Of a DNA stretch of 57,270 nucleotides, positions 1 through 7,113 are shown one piece after another. Source of the DNA: Prevotella sp. (GTDB lineage Bacteria; Bacteroidota; Bacteroidia; Bacteroidales; Bacteroidaceae); NCBI GenBank assembly GCA_017475005.1, contig JAFVGI010000023.1, positions 1-57,270 on the forward strand, written 5' to 3'. Position 1 is the first letter of the stretch. Every line of letters starts with the position of its first letter. Position numbers and translations under genes: made by a program. Under the pieces are notes generated by a model, which searched no databases, had not been told where the DNA came from, and was given only the letters and a program-made list of their open reading frames with translations.

Positions 1-415
1 TATATTTATTATTATATATATATTATTATATATCAATAAGTTATAAGACTATGAAGATATCGTGTTTCAGTTAAGGGGTATCCTTTTTTTCGAACTGAGA
101 TTTGAGACTGAGACTGTTTTACCCATTTATTATATAAAAGCCTCTTCCCTACAAGGCCTATTAGAGAAACATATCAAAAGGCATTCCCTAACTAGAAAAA
201 TAGTTTTCCCTAACTGGGAAGGAAGTTTTGTTATTCAAAGAAGGGCATACTGCTGTTCCCGACACGCCGTTTCGTGCCCCTCGATACGCCGTATCGTGAT
301 TGCTCGTCCGCCGTTTCGTAAAAAGCATACTTCTTGGGCAAAAGAATGGCTCCAAATAAAAAATTGGGCAATTGTTTTGAAGATTGAGAAAAAATGTTTA
401 ATTTTGCGGGCGGTT
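1..415. other. AT-rich region without a recognisable gene
   Basis: The first 60 bases are almost pure A/T. No reading frame here looks like a protein: the one long plus frame (from 62) gives a low-complexity, basic, Cys-rich translation unlike any family I know. The region holds small ordered elements instead: three TTCCCT starts at 145, 184 and 206, the inverted repeat TTCCC-taact-GGGAA at 206-220, AACTA/TAGTT around 190-205, and three 22-base tandem repeats at 261-326. I see no clear promoter pointing into the window. Confidence 0.6.
261..326. repeat. three tandem 22-bp imperfect repeats, core CGCCGTWTCGT
   Basis: Units run 261-282, 283-304 and 305-326 and share the 11-base core CGCCGTTTCGT or CGCCGTATCGT at exactly 22-base phasing, two helical turns. 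The middle unit contains a perfect hairpin, CGATAC-gcc-GTATCG (282-296). The units are too short and too few for a CRISPR array. An array of protein-binding sites or the remnant of a small mobile repeat are both possible. Confidence 0.6.
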
Positions 416-463
416 ATGCAAGACAAGCATCTTTATATCATTAGTGGTCCGAATGGTGCATAA
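416..463 (+). pseudogene. truncated start of a P-loop (zeta-toxin-like) ATPase
   Basis: An ATG followed by 14 codons reads QDKHLYIISGPNGA and then hits TAA. This resembles the first beta strand and the beginning of the Walker A loop of zeta-toxin/AAA-type kinases, which usually continue with GKTT or GKST. The lysine, the threonine and the whole remaining domain are missing, so no function can remain. The next frame, from 465, does not resemble the rest of such a protein. With only 15 residues a chance match is possible. Confidence 0.35.
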
Positions 464-464
464 T

Positions 465-653
465 ATGATGGCGCTGTATGAAGGAACAACCATCATAAAC
501 ATCGTCGTAGAGTGTCAAAAGGAATACCAACCGAAATACTTCAGTATGAGCAGGAAAGAATGGTTACATCTTATACGCGACTATGTAAGGAAGGTAACAG
601 AACGTCCAGAGCTGCGCGATGAAGAAACATTCAGATACGAAATGGCAGGATAA
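465..653 (+). CDS. small hypothetical protein or gene remnant
   Basis: This 62-residue frame begins MMALYEGTTI and ends YEMAG, with plausible codon use and a mix of hydrophobic and charged residues. It lies 24 bases before the YjbQ gene on the same strand. I recognise no domain. It overlaps nothing convincing, but it starts just after the truncated P-loop fragment, so it may be the 3' end of a gene damaged by a deletion. A GTG at 444 could extend it by 7 residues. No clear ribosome-binding site is visible, as is usual in this phylum. Confidence 0.3.
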   Translation: MMALYEGTTIINIVVECQKEYQPKYFSMSRKEWLHLIRDYVRKVTERPELRDEETFRYEMAG

Positions 654-677
654 ATTCTGACTGAAAATAGTATAAAT

Positions 678-1091
678 ATGATACAACAAATAGAAATAAT
701 CCTGAAGCCAAAGCATAGAGGATTCCACTTGGTGACGAGCGAAATAATGAGCCAGTTGCCGAAACTTCCGAAGACTGGCATGGTGAACATATTTACCAAG
801 CATACGAGTTGCGGACTTAGCATTAACGAGAATGCTGATCCTGATGTTCGCGTAGATATGGAAACAATATTCAACCGCATCGTTCCGGAGAACAGACCTG
901 AATACGAGCATACACTGGAGGGGGCTGATGATATGCCGGCGCATGCAAAATCTACTTTGAGCGGTGTGAGCATCACAATCCCCATTACTGATGGACGACT
1001 GAATCTTGGCACTTGGCAAGGGATATACTTCTGCGAATACAGGAATTGCGGCGGTGCCAGAGAGTTGGTAGTAACGATTATTGGGGAGTAG
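678..1091 (+). CDS. yjbQ: YjbQ/UPF0047 family protein
   Basis: The 137-residue product matches the YjbQ family along its whole length, which is normal for the family. Landmarks are HTSCGLSINENADPDV near residues 42-57, DDMPAHAKS near 83-91, and the C-terminal WQGIYFCEYRNCGG. The clustered His, Asp, Cys and Glu residues fit a small metal- or phosphate-binding trimer. Members have been linked to a weak thiamine-phosphate-synthase activity, but the physiological role is unsettled. No thiamine genes are nearby. The start is ATG 678. Confidence 0.9.
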   Translation: MIQQIEIILKPKHRGFHLVTSEIMSQLPKLPKTGMVNIFTKHTSCGLSINENADPDVRVDMETIFNRIVPENRPEYEHTLEGADDMPAHAKSTLSGVSITIPITDGRLNLGTWQGIYFCEYRNCGGARELVVTIIGE

Positions 1092-1225
1092 ATTATTGAA
1101 GGCTGATGATTTATTACTCCTGCCCTAAAAAAGTATATACAACTACCCTAAAAAATGAACCTATGGTTCGTGAGGCATTTATACCGGTTTCGTGAGCCTG
1201 GTTAAAGAAAATTATTTCCCTTTTT

Positions 1226-1257
1226 CTTGCATTTCTCATAACTTAATCGTAATTTTG
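1226..1257 (+). promoter_or_regulatory. Bacteroidetes promoter for the DUF4923 gene
   Basis: The -33 box is CTTG at 1226-1229, then 20 bases, then -7 box TAATTTTG at 1250-1257. The spacer half ACTTAATCG is nearly identical to that of the promoter at 37093-37124. Transcription would begin near 1264, giving a leader of about 43 bases. Confidence 0.75.
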
Positions 1258-1306
1258 CAGCAGAAATCCAATAATAAAACGTAGAAAAACGTAAAAAAAT
1301 AGGGTT

Positions 1307-1945
1307 ATGAGGAAAGTGTGTATTTTCTGGATGGTATTGCTCCTGGCTGTCGTGAATACGGCTTGTGCACAGGATGTAAAGACTGTGGTTGACAGCGTAA
1401 AGTCAAACGTGAAGGACAGCAGCATGAAAGAGGCTGTCTCGAATATCGCGGATGCTTTTAAGGCCAAGAAGGCCGAAGCAGAGGAGATGATTGGCACGTG
1501 GCATTATGTGGAACCTGCTGTTTATGCCACGAAGGGTAACCTGCTGTATAAACTCGCAGGAAACAGTGTGGCAAACCAACTGGAGAAGGTGCTCAACGAA
1601 TACATCAAGAAATGTGACATTACACCGGAGAATTGTATATTTACTTTTAACAGTGACGGAACGTTCGACCGCGATGTGGTCGGGCGTAAGGCTCATGGTG
1701 TATGGATGGTAGGCGGCCCAAGACTACTGCTGGGCATCAACAAAGTACTGACAGCTGATGTCATGACGCATCATGACGGCGACAAACTGATGTTTCTTAT
1801 CGATATTGACAAGCTGATGAATATACTCAAACTGTTAGGGGCAATGAAGGATAACAAGACGAATAAGACGCTGATAAAACTTACAAAGGCTATTCCAACT
1901 CTTCAGGCTGGTTTCTCGTTTCAGAAGATGAAAGGGGGGAATTAA
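1307..1945 (+). CDS. secreted DUF4923 (lipocalin-like) protein
   Basis: The 212-residue protein begins with a signal peptide (hydrophobic core about residues 5-18) ending TACAQ; the Cys could be lipidated, but the lipobox is weak. The mature part carries the GTWHYVEPAV motif near 63 that marks the DUF4923 family of Bacteroidetes, followed by an FNSDGTFDRDV turn and a GVWMVGG strand typical of a small lipocalin-like barrel. Function is unknown. The gene has its own promoter and is followed by a strong terminator, so it is probably monocistronic. Confidence 0.75.
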   Translation: MRKVCIFWMVLLLAVVNTACAQDVKTVVDSVKSNVKDSSMKEAVSNIADAFKAKKAEAEEMIGTWHYVEPAVYATKGNLLYKLAGNSVANQLEKVLNEYIKKCDITPENCIFTFNSDGTFDRDVVGRKAHGVWMVGGPRLLLGINKVLTADVMTHHDGDKLMFLIDIDKLMNILKLLGAMKDNKTNKTLIKLTKAIPTLQAGFSFQKMKGGN

Positions 1946-1963
1946 GAGTTAAGAGTTAAGAGG
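1941..1963. repeat. word-repeat tract, unit TTAAGAG
   Basis: Directly after the stop codon the word TTAAGAG is repeated three times. The same word recurs, in either orientation, at 49517-49542 and 51928-51948. Confidence 0.75.
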
Positions 1964-1981
1964 TTATTGTATATAAAAAAA

Positions 1982-2016
1982 CCGGAAGGATGTTGCCATC
2001 TTTCCGGATTTTTATT
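1982..2016. terminator. bidirectional intrinsic terminator
   Basis: CCGGAAGGATG (1982-1992) pairs with CATCTTTCCGG (1997-2007) around a TTGC loop, with one G-U pair. T-rich sequence follows on the plus side and an A-run precedes it, giving a T-run on the minus side. It can serve both the DUF4923 gene and the small minus-strand gene. Confidence 0.85.
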
Positions 2017-2032
2017 TTTAGTTTACGATTTC

Positions 2033-2054
2033 TATAACCGATAACCGTTAACCG
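2033..2054. repeat. word-repeat tract, unit ATAACCG/TTAACCG
   Basis: Three consecutive copies of a 7-8-base word, (A/T)TAACCG, end just before the stop codon of the small acidic protein. The same word is seen at 49451-49468 (complement) and 51958-51980. Confidence 0.7.
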
Positions 2055-2055
2055 C

Positions 2056-2217
2056 TTACTGCTCTGTTTCTGCTTCTACTTCGTTGGCTTCTACGCCTTG
2101 CTGGATGATGTTTTCACCTTTCTGGACAACATCTTCGGAAGCTTCTTCTACTTCGGCTTCGCTTTCTGACTCTGACAAATCAATAGCTTCTACCTTGCCA
2201 TCGAGGATTGCCTTCAT
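2056..2217 (-). CDS. small acidic hypothetical protein
   Basis: From ATG 2217 the frame encodes 53 residues, MKAILDGKVEAIDLSES onward, with a Glu-rich tail ending ETEQ. Codon use is strongly coding-like. The open frame continues upstream without ATG or GTG (a TTG at 2253 is possible) until a TGA near 2291, so this may be the 3' remnant of a longer gene. I recognise no domain; the acidic, low-complexity second half is probably disordered. It faces the DUF4923 gene across a shared terminator. Confidence 0.4.
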   Translation of the reverse strand: MKAILDGKVEAIDLSESESEAEVEEASEDVVQKGENIIQQGVEANEVEAETEQ

Positions 2218-2459
2218 ATCGTTGGCATCCAACTCAACAGTATAGTATAACAAGTAAAAATGTTTTTCAGGTTTGGAACAAACCGAGGTTTTTGCTCACG
2301 AAGTATGTGATGGCTCTGTAAGAGACAAAGATAAAAGGGAGATATTTTTATCTAAGAGTTTGCTCTTAAGGAAAAATAGATGCCTTGCATCGCAAAGGGC
2401 GGTAAAGCCCGACACATACAAAGTGAGGGTTTTTCTGGTTTTTGTTAAAAATATATCCG
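2218..2459. other. gap without a recognised gene
   Basis: This 240-base gap holds a TTAAGAG-tttg-CTCTTA-type inverted repeat near 2352-2370 and ends in CGCTAAACGCTAAAC words (2458-2472) over the maf stop. A plus-strand frame crosses it but does not look coding. Confidence 0.5.
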
Positions 2460-3161
2460 CTAAACGCTAAACTTCCTTATCTCCTCATATATTCTCTGTA
2501 CTGGGAGGCCCATGACGTTATAGTAGGAGCCTCGGATGCCGGTGATGCCGATATAGCCTATCCATTCCTGGATGCCGTAGGCACCGGCTTTGTCGAGGGG
2601 ATTGTATTTCTCGACATAATAGGTTATCTCTTCATCGGAGAGTTCCTTGAAGGTGACATCGGAGCATACGGTGCCGCTGACGGTTTTGTCGGCTGTCTGC
2701 AGGCAGTAGCCGGTATATACCTGATGGGTCTTGCCGCTGAGCTTGCGCAGCATGGCGCATGCATCGGCCGCATCATGGGGCTTACCGAGTATCTCACCAT
2801 CACAAACGACGATAGTGTCGGCGGTCAATATAATTGACAATTGACAATTGACAGTTGATAATTGAGAGTTGAAGAGTGAAGAATTTTCGTTAAGGTTAAC
2901 GTTTTTATAGGCTTTTGCTTTTTTGCGGGCGATGTATTCTGCTACTTCGTGGGGTGGAAGCGTGGGTGGATAGGATTCGTCGATGCCTTGCAAAACGAAT
3001 ACATCGTAAGGAATGCCGAGACCTGCCAGCAATTCCTTACGACGTGGAGAATTAGATGCGAGAATTATCTTCAATTTTGAATTACGAATTTTGAAGTAGG
3101 AAGTACGATGTGTCGCTACGCGAGGAAGAAGGACGAAGTACGAAGTAACATCAAATATCAA
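2460..3161 (-). CDS. maf: Maf/YhdE nucleotide pyrophosphatase, repeat-modified
   Basis: Maf proteins hydrolyse non-canonical and canonical nucleoside triphosphates to monophosphates. Core motifs are present: KIILASNSPRRKELL near 31-45, LTADTIVVCDGEILGKP near 112-128, LSGKTHQVYTGYCL, and the C-terminal GAYGIQEW and GSYYNVMGLPV. Two parts are atypical. A stretch of about 20 residues (NENSSLFNSQLSTVNCQLS) just before the catalytic TADT strand is encoded by a TCAATTG-type word repeat (2831-2890). About 30 residues before KIILASN are encoded by another repeat tract; TTG at 3071 would give the canonical MKIILASN start, whereas ATG 3161 gives the long form. The stop overlaps a CGCTAAA repeat. It is the last gene after radA and maeB. 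The identification is firm; the activity of the altered protein is not. Confidence 0.88.
   Translation of the reverse strand: MIFDVTSYFVLLPRVATHRTSYFKIRNSKLKIILASNSPRRKELLAGLGIPYDVFVLQGIDESYPPTLPPHEVAEYIARKKAKAYKNVNLNENSSLFNSQLSTVNCQLSIILTADTIVVCDGEILGKPHDAADACAMLRKLSGKTHQVYTGYCLQTADKTVSGTVCSDVTFKELSDEEITYYVEKYNPLDKAGAYGIQEWIGYIGITGIRGSYYNVMGLPVQRIYEEIRKFSV
2831..2890. repeat. word-repeat tract inside maf, unit AATTGACA
   Basis: AATTGACA is repeated about three times, then degenerates to AGTTGATAATTGAGAGTTG and GAAGAGTGAAGAATTTTCG. The tract is translated in frame on the minus strand as the extra segment of Maf. The part GAAGAGTGAAGAATT recurs at 50891-50905 and AATTTTCG at 51948-51956. Confidence 0.8.
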
Positions 3162-3240
3162 ACTTCAAACCTCCACCTCGGCAAAGCCGATACATCATAA
3201 TTCAAACTTCCAACTTGAAACTTGGAACTTGGAACTACAA
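3069..3240. repeat. word-repeat region between maeB and maf
   Basis: Successive words appear: AATTTTGAA twice (near 3073 and 3087), GAAGTA/GAAGTACGA four times, then CAAACTTC twice and finally AACTTG-GA three times (3211-3236). The region spans the maeB-maf gap and supplies the N-terminal extension of maf. Confidence 0.7.
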
Positions 3241-3241
3241 C

Positions 3242-5533
3242 CTACCTTCTGCTGCGGGCGAGTTTGTCGATATATGCGTCGATTACTGCTACTGCTGTGA
3301 TATTGACGATATCGCGGACACCTGAGTCGAAGTCGGTGAAGTGGATTGGTTTGTTAAGACCCATCTGGATAGGACCGATTACCTCTGTCTCAGGTGAGAA
3401 CTGCTGAATGAGCTTATAAGCAGAGTTTGCAGCAGAGAGGTTGGTGAATATCATAGAGTTGACCACCTCACCATGCAGGCGCAGGAATGGATATTTCTCA
3501 TCGCGACGCTCGTGGTCGAGGGCAAGGTCAATGGACATCTCGCCATCAATCTTCAGACTTGGATATTCTTCCTGCATCTCACGAACTACATCTGCCATCA
3601 GCTTTGGTGAGCCGTCCTTGTCAACACCGAAGTTAGAATAGGATATCATAGCAATCTTCGGTTCGTCATTGAAGAAACGGATGGTATCGGCAGTAAGACG
3701 GGCGATATCCTTGAGTACTTCCTTGTCCGGAGAACGGTTTACGAGGGTATCTGCGATATAGTATGTTCCGCGCTTGCTGTTGATGATATGCATAGTGCCG
3801 AAGTGCTTGTACTTCGGACGGATGCCGATTACCTCAGTAGCGGCCTTGATGGTGTTGGAGAACTTAGTATAGACACCTGTGATGAAGGCATCGGCCTCGC
3901 CTGTCTCGACCATCATCATGCCGAAGTAGTTGCGTTCAAACATCTTATCATTTGCCTCTTCGAAGTTATATCCCTCGCGGCAACGCTTCTCTGCCAACAG
4001 CTTTGCATAACGCTCACGACGCTCGCGCTGATTGTCGTGACGAAGGTTTACTATCTCGATGCCTTCGAGAGAGAGCTCCAGCTCTGCTGCCTGCTTCTTT
4101 ATCATCTCGTCATTACCGAGCAGGATAGGATAACAGAGTCCTTCGTTATATGCCTGTACGGCAGCCTTTATCATTGTTGGGTGCAGTCCTTCTGCAAAGA
4201 CCACCTTCTGCGGATGCTTGCGGGCTGTCTCGTAGAGCTTCTGGGTGAGGGATGTCTCCTGTCCCATGCGCAGACGCAGCTGGCGCTTGTATTTCTCCCA
4301 GTCGGTGATAGGCTTTCTCGCTACTCCACTGTCCATCGCTGCCTTAGCAACAGCAGAAGACACCTCAGTAATAAGGCGTGGGTCAACTGGCTTTGGTATG
4401 AAATAGTCAGGTCCGAAAGTGAGGTTGTTTACGCCATATACATTATTTACGACATCAGGAACGGGCTGCTTAGCGAGGTCGGCAATGGCATGCACTGCTG
4501 CTATCTTCATCTCCTCGTTGATGGCCTTGGCATTAACATCGAGGGCACCACGGAAGATATAAGGGAATCCGATGACGTTGTTTATCTGGTTAGGATGGTC
4601 GGTACGGCCTGTTGACATCAGCACATCAGGACGTGCTGCCATAGCATCCTCGTAGGATATCTCCGGAGTAGGATTGGCAAGGGCGAAGACGATAGGATGA
4701 TGTGCCATAGAGCGTATCATATCCTGTGTCACGATATTACCCTTTGAGAGTCCCAGGAAGACATCTGCATCCTGCATAGCCTCAGCAAGGGTATGCACAT
4801 CGCGGCGGTCGGTAGCGAAGAACTTCTTCTGCTCGTTGAGTCCCTCACGGTCGGAAGTGATGACACCACGTGAATCGAGCATCACGATATTCTCGCGCTT
4901 TGCTCCCAATGCCACATAGAGGCGGGTACACATGATGGCTGCTGCTCCGGCACCGCTGACTACAATCTTCACATCCTCAATCTTCTTCTTTGCCACCTCA
5001 AGGGCATTGATGAGTCCGGCAGCAGAGATGATAGCTGTTCCGTGTTGGTCGTCGTGCATCACAGGGATGTCGAGATTCTTCTTCAGGCGCTCCTCGATAT
5101 AGAAACACTCAGGAGCCTTGATATCCTCAAGATTGATACCGCCAAAGGTAGGAGCGATGCGCTCTACTGCCTCGCAGAACTTCTCAGGGTCTTTCTCATT
5201 GACTTCGATATCGAAGACATCGATGCCACCATATATCTTAAAGAGGAGGCCCTTACCCTCCATAACAGGCTTTCCGGACATAGCACCGATGTCACCGAGT
5301 CCCAGAACGGCAGTACCGTTAGAGATAACAGCAACGAGATTTCCCTTGTCGGTATATCTGTATGCATCATCGGGGTTATTCTGAATCTCAAGACAGGGAT
5401 ATGCCACACCTGGCGAATAAGCCAGCGAGAGGTCTGTCTGGGTGTGATATGCCTTGGTAGGCATCACTTCAATCTTTCCTGGGCGGCCTTCCTCATGATA
5501 CTGAAGGGCGGCCTCTTTTGTAATCTTTGCCAT
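3242..5533 (-). CDS. maeB: NADP-dependent malic enzyme fused to a phosphotransacetylase-like domain
   Basis: The 763-residue protein has the two-part build of MaeB. Residues about 1-430 form the malic enzyme, which oxidatively decarboxylates malate to pyruvate: YSPGVAYPC near 38, [10 protein letters not shown] near 158 with metal/substrate Asp residues, and the Rossmann loop SGAGAAAIM near 193. Residues about 430-763 resemble phosphate acetyltransferase ([39 protein letters not shown]); in MaeB this part is usually regulatory. The start [10 protein letters not shown] fits homologues. It lies 22 bases after radA and probably shares its transcript. It supplies cytosolic pyruvate and NADPH. Confidence 0.95.
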   Translation of the reverse strand: MAKITKEAALQYHEEGRPGKIEVMPTKAYHTQTDLSLAYSPGVAYPCLEIQNNPDDAYRYTDKGNLVAVISNGTAVLGLGDIGAMSGKPVMEGKGLLFKIYGGIDVFDIEVNEKDPEKFCEAVERIAPTFGGINLEDIKAPECFYIEERLKKNLDIPVMHDDQHGTAIISAAGLINALEVAKKKIEDVKIVVSGAGAAAIMCTRLYVALGAKRENIVMLDSRGVITSDREGLNEQKKFFATDRRDVHTLAEAMQDADVFLGLSKGNIVTQDMIRSMAHHPIVFALANPTPEISYEDAMAARPDVLMSTGRTDHPNQINNVIGFPYIFRGALDVNAKAINEEMKIAAVHAIADLAKQPVPDVVNNVYGVNNLTFGPDYFIPKPVDPRLITEVSSAVAKAAMDSGVARKPITDWEKYKRQLRLRMGQETSLTQKLYETARKHPQKVVFAEGLHPTMIKAAVQAYNEGLCYPILLGNDEMIKKQAAELELSLEGIEIVNLRHDNQRERRERYAKLLAEKRCREGYNFEEANDKMFERNYFGMMMVETGEADAFITGVYTKFSNTIKAATEVIGIRPKYKHFGTMHIINSKRGTYYIADTLVNRSPDKEVLKDIARLTADTIRFFNDEPKIAMISYSNFGVDKDGSPKLMADVVREMQEEYPSLKIDGEMSIDLALDHERRDEKYPFLRLHGEVVNSMIFTNLSAANSAYKLIQQFSPETEVIGPIQMGLNKPIHFTDFDSGVRDIVNITAVAVIDAYIDKLARSRR

Positions 5534-5555
5534 AATTTTATTTCAATCTTTTTAC

Positions 5556-6935
5556 TTAACCAAACAATTCGCGCAGTGCTTCTTCGACCTTGCGAACGGG
5601 ATGTATGTTTATGTTGTTGAACTTTGTTTTATCTATCTTATTTCTGTAAGGGACGATAATATCGGTGAATCCCAGTTTCTCTGCTTCTGCTATGCGTTGC
5701 TCTATGCGTGCCACCGGTCGCACCTCACCGCTCAGTCCTACCTCGCCACACATGCAGTAGCCGCTCTCTATCGGGGTATCGACATTGCTGGAGAGGACAG
5801 CAGCGATGACGCTGAGGTCCATTGCCATATCTGTCACTTTCAGACCACCGGCGATATTGAGGAAGACATCCTTTTGTGCCAACTTAAAGCCTACACGTTT
5901 CTCGAGAACTGCCAGCAGCATATTGAGGCGTCGCTGGTCGAAGCCTGTAGCAGAGCGCTGTGGGGTGCCATAGGCAGCAGTGCTGACGAGGGCTTGTGTC
6001 TCGACGAGGAAAGGTCGCATACCTTCTACGGCAGCAGATATCGCAACGCCACTCATCCCTTCCCTATCGTCGCTGAGCAGCAGTTCTGACGGATTGCTGA
6101 CAGGACGAAGACCATTCTGCTGCATCTCATAGATGCCCAGCTCTGACGTAGAGCCAAAGCGGTTCTTTATGCTACGCAGTATGCGGTAGATACCCTGTCT
6201 GTCGCCCTCGAACTGTATGACAGCATCTACGATGTGTTCAAGTATCTTCGGACCGGCAATGGTACCTTCCTTATTGATATGACCGATGAGGATTACGGGA
6301 ACGCCACTCGTCTTTGCATAACGAAGCAAGGCGGAGGTGCACTCCCTGATTTGTGTAATGCTGCCAGGAGCGGAGTCGGCAGCTTCTGTCTCCATTGTCT
6401 GTATGGAATCGACGATGATAAGGTCTGGAGCAGCATCGCGAACAGAGTCAAAAATCTTCTCAAGGCTCGTCTCACAAAGTACCGATACGTTTTCGTTATG
6501 TCCCCCACCCTGCATATTGGCAGAGATTCTGTCGGCTCTCAGCTTCAGCTGATGGGCACTCTCTTCGCCAGAGACATAAAGGACATTGGTGCCAGGCATA
6601 CGCATAATAGTCTGCAAGGTAAGGGTACTCTTGCCGATACCAGGGTCACCACCCAGCAATACTATACTGCCTGGAACGAGGCCACCGCCCAACACCCTGT
6701 TGAGTTCCTCGTCGTGCATATCCATACGAGAAACATCCTGCAAAGGAATATCCTTCAGCAGCTGCGGCGCAACGGCTGACTTCGCAACATGCCGAAGGCT
6801 CTGCTGAGCACTATCTGCCTTGATGCGAATCTCACGAAAAGTGTTCCATTCATTGCAAGAGGGGCATTTGCCAATCCATTTTGCGGACTCCTGACCACAA
6901 TTCTCACAAACGTATGCTATCTTATCTTTCGCCAT
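5556..6935 (-). CDS. radA: DNA repair protein RadA
   Basis: RadA is a RecA-like, DnaB-type ATPase that extends recombination intermediates. The 459-residue frame from ATG 6935 shows an N-terminal zinc finger (CENCG, CPSC), Walker A GGDPGIGKST near 95, the RadA signature KNRFGST, and a C-terminal Lon-like domain. An in-frame ATG at 7010 exists, but it would add 25 residues not found in RadA and lies upstream of the promoter at 6944-6974, so I reject it. First gene of radA-maeB-maf. Confidence 0.95.
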   Translation of the reverse strand: MAKDKIAYVCENCGQESAKWIGKCPSCNEWNTFREIRIKADSAQQSLRHVAKSAVAPQLLKDIPLQDVSRMDMHDEELNRVLGGGLVPGSIVLLGGDPGIGKSTLTLQTIMRMPGTNVLYVSGEESAHQLKLRADRISANMQGGGHNENVSVLCETSLEKIFDSVRDAAPDLIIVDSIQTMETEAADSAPGSITQIRECTSALLRYAKTSGVPVILIGHINKEGTIAGPKILEHIVDAVIQFEGDRQGIYRILRSIKNRFGSTSELGIYEMQQNGLRPVSNPSELLLSDDREGMSGVAISAAVEGMRPFLVETQALVSTAAYGTPQRSATGFDQRRLNMLLAVLEKRVGFKLAQKDVFLNIAGGLKVTDMAMDLSVIAAVLSSNVDTPIESGYCMCGEVGLSGEVRPVARIEQRIAEAEKLGFTDIIVPYRNKIDKTKFNNINIHPVRKVEEALRELFG

Positions 6936-6943
6936 ACAGGCTG

Positions 6944-7009
6944 CAAAGTTACGAAAAAACGAGCGAAATGCAAAAGAAAATCGAAATTTTCTTTTCATTT
7001 CCGAGTGCA
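6944..7009 (-). promoter_or_regulatory. radA promoter with palindrome over the -33 box
   Basis: Read on the minus strand: -33 TTTG (6974-6971), 19-base spacer, -7 TAACTTTG (6951-6944), only 8 bases before the ATG. A perfect 10-bp inverted repeat with a 4-base centre (6972-6981 and 6986-6995) overlaps the -33 box, and a CACTCGGAAA motif lies beyond it. The same arrangement occurs at 34199-34255. A second TAACTTTG at 7035-7028 may be an upstream promoter. Confidence 0.75.
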
Positions 7010-7057
7010 TAGTAACTTCGGCACAGCCAAAGTTACGAAAAAAATAAAGAAAACGAA

Positions 7058-7095
7058 AACAAAAAAAAATCCTGCAACAGTAATATTGCAGGATT
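7058..7095 (-). terminator. glgB terminator
   Basis: TTGCAGGATT (7086-7095 on plus) pairs perfectly with AATCCTGCAA (7068-7077) around an 8-base loop. On the minus strand a run of nine T follows. It ends the MORN-yhcH-glgB unit just before the radA promoter. Confidence 0.85.
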
Positions 7096-7113
7096 CTTTT
7101 ATAGAAATTTCTT

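Noticed and set aside
62-463. 133-residue plus-strand frame
   Set aside because: Low-complexity, basic and Cys-rich translation that reads through the tandem repeats. Only the last 15 codons, from 416, resemble a protein.
564-1019. Two minus-strand frames opposite yjbQ
   Set aside because: They lie antisense to a clear YjbQ gene and show no domain or coding pattern of their own.
2273-2470. 65-residue plus-strand frame
   Set aside because: Starts in a hairpin-like region and ends in the CGCTAAA repeat; no homology pattern or promoter.
3788-4615. 275-residue plus-strand frame opposite maeB
   Set aside because: Shadow of the high-quality malic enzyme frame; Leu/Cys/His-rich translation typical of antisense reading.
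6936-7010. 25-residue N-terminal extension of RadA
   Set aside because: The promoter lies inside it, and RadA proteins begin with MAKxKxxYVCxxCG.
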